Shown: one piece after another, positions 1-6,519 of the stretch
Layout of the letters: each line of letters starts with the position of its first letter
Position numbering within the stretch: the first letter of the stretch is position 1
Source of the DNA: Cytophagales bacterium
GTDB lineage: Bacteria; Bacteroidota; Bacteroidia; Cytophagales; Cyclobacteriaceae
DNA length: 10,845 nucleotides
NCBI GenBank assembly: GCA_003504855.1
Contig: DNZD01000130.1
Location: 1 to 10,845 of the forward strand
Direction of reading: 5' to 3'
The notes under the pieces: generated by a model
Database searches by the model: none
Told to the model about the DNA's origin: nothing
The model's input: only the letters and a program-made list of their open reading frames with translations
Made by a program: the position numbers and the translations under genes

Positions 1-317
1 ACCTCAGCTACCAGGCCATTGAATTCATTGAATCCAACTACGCCCAGGAAGATGCCACCCGTGACGCCTTGCATCACCTGAAAACCAAATACGAGAAACG
101 CACCGACCACGTCAACCGGCGCATGCTCACGGCCGACCTTACCAGGCATTCAGAAGATGTGTTTCGCGAATTCAACAAACTACAACTTCAGCTGATCAAC
201 TTTGAGCGGCAGCAAATCAAAACCATGCGTCGGAAAAATCAATTTTCCGACGAGGTCCTGAGAAAAATAGAATACGAACTTGACCTGGAAGAGGCTTCCC
301 TGCGTTCGTTCCTGTAG
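1..317 (+). CDS. Na+/H+ antiporter, C-terminal cytoplasmic tail (5' partial)
   Basis: The frame is open from base 3 to the TAG stop at 315-317, so only the last 104 residues of a longer protein are present. The fragment is hydrophilic and helical, with many charged residues (for example YEKRTDHVNRRM), and has no membrane segment. It closes with SDEVLRKIEYELDLEEASLRSFL-like residues. A tail with a 'DEVLR.IE.ELDLEE' ending is typical of bacterial CPA1-type Na+/H+ antiporters, where it follows the membrane exchanger domain and is thought to be cytoplasmic. The transport domain lies outside the window, so the assignment rests on the tail alone. An in-frame TTG at 69 could be mistaken for a start, but the reading frame clearly continues upstream. 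The gene converges on the peptidase gene with only two bases between the stop codons. Confidence 0.65.
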   Translation, partial: LSYQAIEFIESNYAQEDATRDALHHLKTKYEKRTDHVNRRMLTADLTRHSEDVFREFNKLQLQLINFERQQIKTMRRKNQFSDEVLRKIEYELDLEEASLRSFL

Positions 318-319
318 AC

Positions 320-1789
320 TTATTTCTTATACAACGCCTTGCCCGTCGGCTCAAACTTGTCACCAGGTTTCCAGAACGGAGCCTGCGGAGCGTTGGCAAT
401 CAGTTGATTGGCATAGATAAAGGCCCGGTAAAAGAGCACGAGATATTCGAAGTCCAGCGAACCAACTTCGTCGGCAGGCTGGTGATAGTATTTCATTAAC
501 TCCGCGTCAAAAGCCTTTACCCCCGGCGCAAAGTCAATCGCCGGCACTCCCTTTACCGCAAAGTTATAGTTGTCCGAACGCTCATACAGGTTCTGCTCAG
601 GCACCGGGTCTTTCGTGGCCTTCAGGCCAAAGGCTTCGCAGGCCTTGGCTATATGAGCTTCTGCTGAAGTTCGCTCCAGCCCAATAATCGTCACCACCGA
701 CTTGTCGTTGTAGCCGGCGCCATCGCAATCCATATTAAAGACAGTCTGATTCAAAGGAATGAGCGGGTGCTCAGCATACCAGGCGCTACCCAGTAGTCCC
801 TTTTCCTCACCGGTAAGGGCCATGAAAATAATTGAACGTTTGGCCGGAAACTGCGCAAAGTACTTTGCCGCTGTCATCATCGCCACCGTGCCCAGCGCAT
901 TGTCGCGGGCACCATTGTAAATGGAATCATTTGCCTTCTTGGCACCAACCCCCACGTGATCGTAGTGTGCAGAGACCACCAGGTACTCCTTCTTCAAAAC
1001 AGGGTCAGTTCCTTCAACTACTCCCACAATATTGCGAGACGGGATTGATGTTGCGTCAGGGCGATCAACAGTAACACTCACGGTTCCGGTCTTCTTTTCC
1101 TTAATCTCCTTGAACCCCGCGAGATCAACCTCCTTCATCCAGATCCGGGGTATTTCAGCCCCATCCTTCTTAACGGTAGTGCGGGGATTTCCGGTGAAGA
1201 AACTCACCAGCGATGGCCAGGGAAAAGGAGTCGTAACAAAAAACTCAATCAGACCGGCACCACCCGCTGCCTTCACGCGCTTAAATTTCTCTGAAGAAGC
1301 GCTGAATATTGCTTGAGCATTGCCAGCCTCTTTGCTGCCGGCCAGCGACAACACCATCTTTCCCTTGATGTCTGCTGGCATTTCTTCCGGGGTGCCATAT
1401 CCTACGTAAACACATTCACCGGACCAACTCGAGCGCGCACCATCCACAACGATAAATTGATCCTTAAACGTCAGCGATTCACTCCCAAACCGCAGGGTCG
1501 CTGAAGCCACTGGCACCGCTTTCACCAATGATACGGGCTGTGAATAACCCGGAGCTCCGGCCAGTTCCTTAAGTCCCACTTGCCGGAATACAGAGGCAAT
1601 ATAATTGGCAGCAATATCCAACTCCCGGGATCCCGTATCCCGTCCCCGCATCTCATCGGCTGACAAGAATGTGAGGGGTGCCTCCACCTGGGGTCTGGTA
1701 ACCAGTTTGGTAATTTCCGCTACAGGTTTCTTCTGAGCAATCGAATTGGTGATGATAAGAACTAAGAACAGGAACAGCGACTTCTTCAT
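320..1789 (-). CDS. Secreted M28-family zinc peptidase
   Basis: This 489-residue protein is a probable exported aminopeptidase-type metallopeptidase. Residues 1-19 form a signal peptide (MKKSLFLFLVLIITNSIAQ), so it should act in the periplasm or outside the cell. A PA-like insert probably spans about 90-255. The M28 catalytic domain follows with its expected residues: H275 and D277 in SAHYDH, D296 in GARDN, the E328/E329 pair in TGEEKGLLGS, D354 in NMDCD and H436 in YYHQPADE. In the family these bind two zinc ions, with the first glutamate acting as general base, and all are present, so the enzyme should be active. The usual 'GADDNASG' segment reads GARDNALG, a mild variation. The substrate cannot be told from sequence. 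It lies 78 bp behind glnN in the same direction, but a strong terminator in that gap argues for separate transcription. I found no convincing TAnnTTTG box of its own. Confidence 0.93.
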   Translation of the reverse strand: MKKSLFLFLVLIITNSIAQKKPVAEITKLVTRPQVEAPLTFLSADEMRGRDTGSRELDIAANYIASVFRQVGLKELAGAPGYSQPVSLVKAVPVASATLRFGSESLTFKDQFIVVDGARSSWSGECVYVGYGTPEEMPADIKGKMVLSLAGSKEAGNAQAIFSASSEKFKRVKAAGGAGLIEFFVTTPFPWPSLVSFFTGNPRTTVKKDGAEIPRIWMKEVDLAGFKEIKEKKTGTVSVTVDRPDATSIPSRNIVGVVEGTDPVLKKEYLVVSAHYDHVGVGAKKANDSIYNGARDNALGTVAMMTAAKYFAQFPAKRSIIFMALTGEEKGLLGSAWYAEHPLIPLNQTVFNMDCDGAGYNDKSVVTIIGLERTSAEAHIAKACEAFGLKATKDPVPEQNLYERSDNYNFAVKGVPAIDFAPGVKAFDAELMKYYHQPADEVGSLDFEYLVLFYRAFIYANQLIANAPQAPFWKPGDKFEPTGKALYKK

Positions 1790-1812
1790 GCAGTTTGATT
1801 TTTTGCTAAGCT

Positions 1813-1844
1813 AAATAAAAAAGGTGACCTCTTTCGAAGCCACC
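1813..1844 (-). terminator. Intrinsic terminator after glnN
   Basis: Read on the minus strand, GGTGGCTTC, a GAAA loop and GAGGTCACC form a nine-pair stem with two G-U wobbles, followed directly by TTTTTTATTT. The A-rich run just before the stem (AAAG) can pair with the first Us and lengthen it to about 13 pairs. It starts 24 bp after the glnN stop and ends before the peptidase start, so it should separate the two transcription units. Confidence 0.85.
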
Positions 1845-1867
1845 CTTTCGGTTTAGGTTACAGGTAA

Positions 1868-4030
1868 TTATCGGAGGAATAACATTTCACGGTATTTTGC
1901 CAATGGCCAATCCTCATCGTCCACCAGCAATTCCAGTTTATCTACGGCATCCCGGATGGTATCGAAATACTTCTCCTTTACATCATCACAATAGGCATAT
2001 GCACGCTTGTGCGTATCTGCGATCTTGTTGATGCGTTTCCGCTCTTCCACCATTGAACGAACGCCGTTCTTGATGGTATCAATATGACCGGAGATTTCCT
2101 TGATGGTCTGCACCACTGCCTTATTATCAACGCCCAATCCCTTCAAACCGTTTGCATTCTGAATCAGTTTGTTTTGATACTGAATGGCGGTGGGGATAAT
2201 GTGGTTCATGGCGAGGTCACCAATCACACGGGCTTCGATCTGCACTTTCTTGATGTAAGCCTCCAGGCGGATCTCATTACGGGCTTCCAGTTCCTTGTGG
2301 CTCAATACACCGTGCTTCTCAAACAATTGAATGGAATCCTTAGACAGATATGCCTCAATGGCCCGGGGCATGTTCTTGATGTTCTTCAGTCCGCGCTTGG
2401 CCGCTTCTTTCACCCATTCGTCAGAATATCCATCCCCTTCAAAGCGGATGTTACGTGATTCCTTGATGTACTTGCGAAGTACCGTCACGATGGCCAGGCG
2501 CTTTTCAGCACCCTTTTCGATCTCCTTGTTAACGGCCTCATTGAAGCGATCCAATTGCTCAGCCACAATCAGGTTCAACACCGTCATGGGCACTGCACAA
2601 TTGTCGCTGGCACCCACGGCACGGAATTCAAACTTGTTGCCTGTGAAGGCGAATGGTGAAGTGCGGTTGCGGTCTGTAGCATCCAGGATGATCTCCGGAA
2701 TCTGATCGATACCGAGTTTCATGTACATGTTGTCACCCTTCTCAATCTTCACATTGCCTTTCTTCTCCAGTTCATCGAGTACGGCTGACATCTGGCTGCC
2801 GATAAACACCGACATGATGGCGGGAGGAGCTTCATTGGCACCCAGGCGGAAATCGTTGGCGGCAGTCGCGATGCTGGCACGCAGCAAGTCGGCATATTCG
2901 TGTACCGCCTTCACTGTCGTGACAAAGAAGGTCAGGAACAGGAGGTTGTCGCGGGCGCTGCTGGACGGGGCATACAGGTTGATGCCGGTGTCTGTAATCA
3001 GCGACCAGTTGTTGTGCTTTCCACTACCGTTGAGGCCGGCGAACGGCTTCTCATGAAACAACACTTTCAGGTTATGCTTTTCAGCCACACGACCCATCAC
3101 ATCCATCATCAACTGGTTGTGGTCGTTGGCTACGTTTACTTCTTCAAAAAGCGGAGCCACTTCAAACTGACAGGGAGCCACCTCATTATGACGGGTACGA
3201 ACAGGAATACCCAACTTCCAGCTTTCAAATTCAAACTCCTTCATGAAGTCATATACCCGGCCCGGAATTGAACCGAAGTAGTGATCTTCCATCTGCTGAC
3301 CGCGGGCTGGCGCATGACCAAATACAGTACGCCCGGCCATAACGAGGTCAGGGCGCGCCATGTACATGGCTTCATCCACCACAAAATACTCCTGCTCAGA
3401 ACCGAGCGAAGCCACTACACTCTGAATGTCTTTATCGAACAACTGGCAAACGCGGGTGGCAGAAATATTCACCGCCTTCAGGGCCTTCAACAACGGTGAC
3501 TTCATGTCCAGTGTTTCGCCGGTGTATGACACAAACACAGTCGGAATACACAGGGTCTTTCCATAGAGAAACATTGGAGAGGTTGGGTCCCAGGCCGTAT
3601 ACCCGCGGGCTTCAAACGTGCTGCGGATACCACCGCTGGGGAACGAGGAGGCATCCGGCTCCTGCTGCACCAGCTCGCTGCCTTTAAACTTGTCAATGCC
3701 AGCCAGGGCATCGAAGAAACTGTCATGCTTTTCGGCAGTACCTCCGGTCATGGGTTGGAACCAATGGGTAAAGTGCGTGGCACCTTTGCTCAGTGCCCAG
3801 GTCTTCGCCGCTGACGCTACTGCATCGGCAGTCGTGTCATCAATTTTCTCGTGGTTCTTGATGGCAGATGCCACCTTTTTGAACAGGGCGGGTGCCAGTG
3901 TTGCCCGCATTTGATCCATACTGAACACATTCTCAGCAAAGAAATCGGATACTTTGGCTCCCGGGCTGGCTACCGGTACCGAGGGGCGCTCGCTGAGCTT
4001 GCGCAGTGCCTCAAAACGTAAATAGGCCAT
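1868..4030 (-). CDS. glnN: Type III glutamine synthetase
   Basis: This 720-residue cytoplasmic enzyme makes glutamine from glutamate, ammonia and ATP. The length and motifs match the GSIII family, which is common in Bacteroidota and much longer than the roughly 450-470 residues of GSI. Visible motifs, in order: GSEQEYF (210-216, metal-binding glutamates E212 and E214), NEVAPCQFEVAP (282-293), GLNGSGKHNN (332-341, nucleotide and glutamate binding), and DRNRTSPFAF plus NKFEFRAVG (453-473, the substrate arginine region). The C-terminal part (about 560-720) is a charged helical region of the GSIII type. The ATG at 4028-4030 gives the usual N-terminus MAYLRFEALRKL. The gene is monocistronic: a good terminator follows, and a divergent promoter region lies upstream with inverted repeats that may carry nitrogen control. 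No glnB/amtB partner is in the window. Confidence 0.97.
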   Translation of the reverse strand: MAYLRFEALRKLSERPSVPVASPGAKVSDFFAENVFSMDQMRATLAPALFKKVASAIKNHEKIDDTTADAVASAAKTWALSKGATHFTHWFQPMTGGTAEKHDSFFDALAGIDKFKGSELVQQEPDASSFPSGGIRSTFEARGYTAWDPTSPMFLYGKTLCIPTVFVSYTGETLDMKSPLLKALKAVNISATRVCQLFDKDIQSVVASLGSEQEYFVVDEAMYMARPDLVMAGRTVFGHAPARGQQMEDHYFGSIPGRVYDFMKEFEFESWKLGIPVRTRHNEVAPCQFEVAPLFEEVNVANDHNQLMMDVMGRVAEKHNLKVLFHEKPFAGLNGSGKHNNWSLITDTGINLYAPSSSARDNLLFLTFFVTTVKAVHEYADLLRASIATAANDFRLGANEAPPAIMSVFIGSQMSAVLDELEKKGNVKIEKGDNMYMKLGIDQIPEIILDATDRNRTSPFAFTGNKFEFRAVGASDNCAVPMTVLNLIVAEQLDRFNEAVNKEIEKGAEKRLAIVTVLRKYIKESRNIRFEGDGYSDEWVKEAAKRGLKNIKNMPRAIEAYLSKDSIQLFEKHGVLSHKELEARNEIRLEAYIKKVQIEARVIGDLAMNHIIPTAIQYQNKLIQNANGLKGLGVDNKAVVQTIKEISGHIDTIKNGVRSMVEERKRINKIADTHKRAYAYCDDVKEKYFDTIRDAVDKLELLVDDEDWPLAKYREMLFLR

Positions 4031-4059
4031 AGGTGTAGTGGTTTTTAACAGATTCGCGC

Positions 4060-4067
4060 CAAAATTA
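4060..4067 (-). promoter_or_regulatory. Candidate -7 box of glnN promoter
   Basis: The minus strand reads TAATTTTG, an exact fit to the Bacteroidota -7 element TAnnTTTG, about 30 bp before the glnN ATG. There is no TTG at the usual 17-23 bp upstream. The position is instead occupied by two inverted repeats, which would suit a promoter that depends on an activator or is controlled by a bound regulator. Confidence 0.5.
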
Positions 4068-4131
4068 GATCAATTTTTTGATCGCCAGGGTATTTTTTGA
4101 CCCTATTTATTAAAAAACGTAAGAGTTTTTT
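4068..4131. repeat. Three successive inverted repeats upstream of glnN
   Basis: Three dyads lie in a row. The first is GATCAA/TTGATC with a TTTT centre (4068-4083). The second is AGGGT/ACCCT (4087-4104), its centre 20 bp from the first. The third is AAAAAAC/GTTTTTT (4112-4131). The first abuts the candidate glnN -7 box. The first two have near-identical T-run centres and sit two helical turns apart, as regulator half-sites often do. The third resembles a weak hairpin with a T run but has no gene to terminate. Function is inferred only from position. Confidence 0.45.
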
Positions 4132-4168
4132 CTTGTGTGGGGTTCTCTTAAACCTATACTTCAACCCG

Positions 4169-4178
4169 CACGATCGTG
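4169..4178. repeat. Perfect 10-bp palindrome in the glnN/PAP2 divergent region
   Basis: CACGATCGTG is a perfect palindrome, standing out as GC-rich in an AT-rich stretch. It ends 31 bp before the -33 element of the PAP2 promoter. It could be an operator, but a single short palindrome is weak evidence. Confidence 0.3.
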
Positions 4179-4209
4179 ATTGGCGGTTTTGCCTGGTTTG
4201 TACTCGTTT

Positions 4210-4238
4210 TTTGTCCTCCTACCGATTACATACTTTTG
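4210..4238 (+). promoter_or_regulatory. Bacteroidota-type promoter of the PAP2 gene
   Basis: TTTG at 4210-4213 and TACTTTTG at 4231-4238 are separated by 17 bp, which matches the established sigma-ABfr pattern TTTG-N17-TAnnTTTG. The coding start lies only 7 bp after the -7 box, so transcription would begin at or within a few bases of the start codon. Confidence 0.75.
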
Positions 4239-4245
4239 AAACCTC

Positions 4246-4875
4246 GTGAAGAAATCGATCTGGCCACTACTGTTCCTCATTTTCCTGCTGGCCGCACTGG
4301 CCTGGGTTCGTATTTCTCCTTTTAAACTGATTGAGCAGGATATCATTGCCCGTTGGCAGGGCATTCAATCCACTGACTCCATCCGTTTCTTTCAGTGGAT
4401 ATCCGACACCATCAGTTTTATCAGCCTTGGCATCCCGGCCGTCTTCGTGGCGATTGGTATTACGCGGAAGCGCAAAGAATTTGTGCGCAATGGACTGATC
4501 ATTCTGCTCAGCATTGGACTGGGCGGCACCATCTCGGCAGTGATCAAGCGCACCATCAAGGAGCCCCGGCCCTATGAGGTTGACAGCCGGATTGCCCAGT
4601 GGAGCAAGGGTGGCAGCAATTCCTTCCCATCAGGGCATACCACTGAAGTATCTGCAGCCGCCCTGGGTTTCTCCCTTATACTTTTCAGAACACCACCTGC
4701 TATCCTGCTATCCATCCTCTGGGCATTGCTGATGATGTCCTCACGCATCATCCTTGGGGTACATAACTTCACGGATATCCTGGGCGGATTTGTCACCGCC
4801 TGCATCGGACTTTGGATTGTTCAGGAAGGATTCAGGCGATATGACGCCCGATGTCAGGACAACGTAGTGTCCTGA
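4246..4875 (+). CDS. PAP2-family membrane phosphatase
   Basis: This 209-residue integral membrane protein is of the PAP2 (type 2 phosphatidic acid phosphatase) family, which removes phosphate from lipid phosphates such as phosphatidic acid or undecaprenyl pyrophosphate. All three catalytic motifs are intact: K101-x6-R108-P109, P128-S129-G130-H131, and S166-R167-x5-H173-x3-D177. H131 and H173 are the expected nucleophile and charge-relay histidines. Hydrophobic segments at about 5-22, 55-72, 82-100, 133-147, 151-167 and 177-193 support an inner-membrane location. The start is GTG at 4246. An in-frame TGA at 4237-4239 blocks any start further upstream, and no ATG, GTG or TTG occurs soon after, so GTG is effectively forced. 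The last 22 bp overlap the end of the convergent hydroxylase gene. The true lipid substrate is unknown. Confidence 0.93.
   Translation: MKKSIWPLLFLIFLLAALAWVRISPFKLIEQDIIARWQGIQSTDSIRFFQWISDTISFISLGIPAVFVAIGITRKRKEFVRNGLIILLSIGLGGTISAVIKRTIKEPRPYEVDSRIAQWSKGGSNSFPSGHTTEVSAAALGFSLILFRTPPAILLSILWALLMMSSRIILGVHNFTDILGGFVTACIGLWIVQEGFRRYDARCQDNVVS
4854..4875. terminator. Hairpin spanning the PAP2/hydroxylase 3' overlap
   Basis: TCAGGACA (4854-4861) and TGTCCTGA (4868-4875) are exact inverse complements around a six-base loop. The left arm begins with the minus-strand gene's stop (TCA, read as TGA) and the right arm ends with the plus-strand gene's stop (TGA). The hairpin can form in both transcripts. 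Neither side has a run of Us, so it is not a standard intrinsic terminator. It may stall polymerase, protect 3' ends, or simply arise from sharing two stop codons. Confidence 0.5.
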
Positions 4876-5648
4876 GTGCTGACCCTGGTCTTTACCGCAT
4901 CAAACTCTTTGGAATAGTCTTCTCGCAAAGTACCCATCCACCGATCCCACCACAGGAAGTAGAGACCGTAGTTACCATTGAAGTATTGGTGGTGCTGGTT
5001 GTGATTCACAGAAGTATTGATCCACAATCCTATCCTGCTGGAGGCAAACCCTTTGGGATAGAGCTCATACCCCAGGTGTCCATATACATTGTACACCATC
5101 ATGATCAGCAAAAAAAGTCCGATTGCCAGCGGGTGGATTGGAAACAGAAAGGGCAAAATCGCTACGATTCCAAACTCTATAACGGCCTCCAGCGGGTGGA
5201 AAGCCATCGCAGCCCAAGGCGAAGGGTTGGTAGACAAGTGATGCACCTTGTGCAGGTACTTATAGACTCCCGGCCGGTGCATCCAACGGTGTACCCAATA
5301 AAAGTAGGTGTCGTGCACCACCAAACTGAGTACAACAGTAAACAACAGGTACCCTACGCCATAGGCGTCAATATCCCGGTACAACATGGTGTATCGGGCC
5401 AGCGGACCAAAGAAAAAGAGGTATCCGAGGCCCGCAAAGATGAGGGAGGTACTTGCTGAGTAAAGAAATTCACGACGGTAGTCCGATACGGCAGGAAACT
5501 TTAACTGAATCTTCCGGAACGACCACGAGCGCTTGAGCAGCACGTAGTAAATTCCATAAGCGATAGATGCCAGCAGCACATAACGAATGAAGATTACTGC
5601 GAGAATAACAAAGAAGCGATCCGTACCGGCACCGGTGAAGTCGAGCAT
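4854..5648 (-). CDS. Fatty acid hydroxylase / sterol desaturase-family membrane enzyme
   Basis: This 264-residue membrane protein has the full set of histidine boxes of the di-iron fatty acid hydroxylase superfamily: H112-x7-H120-x3-H124 (starting VVHDTYFYWVHR), H133-x2-H136-H137 (HKVHH), H151, H191 and H216-x2-H219-H220 (HNQHH). These ligands hold a non-haem di-iron centre that uses oxygen to hydroxylate or desaturate a lipid. Hydrophobic segments at about 12-38, 62-80, 97-118 and 155-190 place it in the membrane with the histidines facing the cytoplasm, as is usual for the family. The ATG at 5646-5648 starts MLDFTG. It follows the DUF2807 gene by 25 bp without a terminator and is probably co-transcribed with it. 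The substrate may be a fatty acid, ether lipid, sterol-like or carotenoid lipid, which sequence cannot decide. Confidence 0.9.
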   Translation of the reverse strand: MLDFTGAGTDRFFVILAVIFIRYVLLASIAYGIYYVLLKRSWSFRKIQLKFPAVSDYRREFLYSASTSLIFAGLGYLFFFGPLARYTMLYRDIDAYGVGYLLFTVVLSLVVHDTYFYWVHRWMHRPGVYKYLHKVHHLSTNPSPWAAMAFHPLEAVIEFGIVAILPFLFPIHPLAIGLFLLIMMVYNVYGHLGYELYPKGFASSRIGLWINTSVNHNQHHQYFNGNYGLYFLWWDRWMGTLREDYSKEFDAVKTRVSTQDTTLS

Positions 5649-5673
5649 ACGGTAAACTTCGGAAATTTTCCTG

Positions 5674-6363
5674 TCAGTTCGAGCGCTTCACGGATCCTCC
5701 GCTACTAGAGTCGGTATTGGTTTTGCCGGGATTGCCACGATAACGAATACTTCCGCCGCTACTGGCATGGGCTTCGAGACTTGTGGACACATTCAACTTT
5801 ACCGTTCCGGCGCTGCTGGCAGATGCCTCTGCACCTTCCACCGTGAGATTATAGGCGTCAATTTCGCCAGCACTGCTCGCATCAGCCCGCAGGGATTTTG
5901 CCTTTCCTTCCAGGCTAATGTCTCCGGCGCTGGACGCGTGTACCGTGACGTCACCGCCGTCTATGGAAACTTCAATATTGGCTGCACTCGAGGCATGAAC
6001 ATCCAGGGTGGTGAATTTAATCGGGCCATCCGAGAACATGTTAGACGCTGAACTGGCCGACAGTTTATCGAGATTCACATAAGTGACATAGACTTTTACA
6101 TCACGCTTATTACGTCCCCAGCCGTTGCTTTCACGCATGTGGATACGCAGGTACCCGCCAGATATTTCTGTGATTACCTCCGAAAGCTGACCTCCTGTGA
6201 TTTCAACTTTCACACTCTCCTTGTCTCCCTTTTTCAGGTACACGTCGATGGCTTCGGAGGATTTCACGCCCCGGAATGAGCCCGGTGTGCGTACCTCACT
6301 TTGCTGAGCAACGGCGGCCAGGGAAACAAATCCAGCCAGCAGAATAATCCATGCACTTTTCAT
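5674..6363 (-). CDS. Secreted DUF2807 (head GIN domain) beta-helix protein
   Basis: This 229-residue exported protein has a signal peptide at 1-20 (ending LAAVAQ). The start of the domain (PGSFRGVKSSEAIDVYLKKG) and the 'YVTYVNLDKLSASSAS' entry into a repeated region match the DUF2807 'putative auto-transporter adhesin, head GIN' family found widely in Bacteroidota. From about residue 102 on, a serine-alanine turn recurs at 18-21 residue steps: 103, 124, 143, 162, 182, 200 and 219. It reads ASSA in the first five copies, then ASSG, then SSSG at the end. Each copy is probably one rung of a right-handed beta-helix. No anchor or C-terminal sorting domain is visible, so it may be periplasmic. The true function of the family is unknown, and the 'adhesin' name is not evidence of adhesion. 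It lies first in a probable operon with the hydroxylase gene. Confidence 0.88.
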   Translation of the reverse strand: MKSAWIILLAGFVSLAAVAQQSEVRTPGSFRGVKSSEAIDVYLKKGDKESVKVEITGGQLSEVITEISGGYLRIHMRESNGWGRNKRDVKVYVTYVNLDKLSASSASNMFSDGPIKFTTLDVHASSAANIEVSIDGGDVTVHASSAGDISLEGKAKSLRADASSAGEIDAYNLTVEGAEASASSAGTVKLNVSTSLEAHASSGGSIRYRGNPGKTNTDSSSGGSVKRSN

Positions 6364-6379
6364 TTCTTTCCGTGTTTTG

Positions 6380-6415
6380 GGTCAATGACCGTGCTCTGCG
6401 CCCAAGGTTGCACGG
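6380..6415. repeat. Hairpin and dyad in the DUF2807 leader
   Basis: CCGTGC (6389-6394) and GCACGG (6410-6415) can pair across a 15-base loop. The perfect small dyad GGTCA-A-TGACC (6380-6390) overlaps it by two bases. On the minus strand both fall between about 17 and 52 bases before the DUF2807 ATG, so they could lie in its leader RNA or be a protein-binding site. They might also be chance, and no clear TAnnTTTG promoter for this gene was found near them. Confidence 0.3.
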
Positions 6416-6438
6416 AGCGGGTTCAAGTAACCATTTTT

Positions 6439-6470
6439 TTTGAATCGTTGTAAGATTTAGGCTATTTTTG
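6439..6470 (+). promoter_or_regulatory. Candidate promoter of the TerB-like gene
   Basis: TTTG at 6439-6442 and TATTTTTG at 6463-6470 are separated by 20 bp, inside the 17-23 bp range known for Bacteroidota promoters. The start codon lies 49 bp after the -7 box, giving a leader of about 45 bases. The direct repeat AGATTTAG flanks the -7 box on both sides (6453-6460 and 6474-6481). Confidence 0.65.
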
Positions 6471-6481
6471 CTTAGATTTAG
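6453..6481. repeat. Direct repeat AGATTTAG flanking the -7 box
   Basis: Two exact copies of AGATTTAG (6453-6460 and 6474-6481) lie 21 bp apart, about two helical turns, on either side of the TATTTTTG box. Paired sites in this arrangement are often bound by a transcription regulator, which here would block polymerase. An imperfect dyad, GGTTTCTAGACC (6484-6495), follows immediately. Confidence 0.4.
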
Positions 6482-6519
6482 AAGGTTTCTAGACCTAATT
6501 TTCGGAAAAAATAAGCGAT

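Noticed and set aside
230..250. Inverted repeat TCGGAAAA/TTTTCCGA inside the antiporter tail, considered as terminator for the convergent peptidase
   Set aside because: It lies in coding sequence, has no U run after the stem on either strand, and encodes ordinary tail residues.
287..299. Small hairpin GGAAG/CTTCC just past the peptidase stop
   Set aside because: Only five pairs with a three-base loop and no T run, within coding sequence.
4851..5459. A 202-codon plus-strand open frame opposite the hydroxylase gene
   Set aside because: The opposite strand codes for a protein with every di-iron histidine box intact, while this frame shows no recognisable domain, signal peptide or start signal. 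It is a shadow.
5779..6060. Tandem DNA repeat or CRISPR-like periodicity in the DUF2807 gene
   Set aside because: The near 57-bp period comes from coding repeats of the Ser-Ala turn; the DNA copies are diverged and in frame, and there are no identical repeats with unique spacers.
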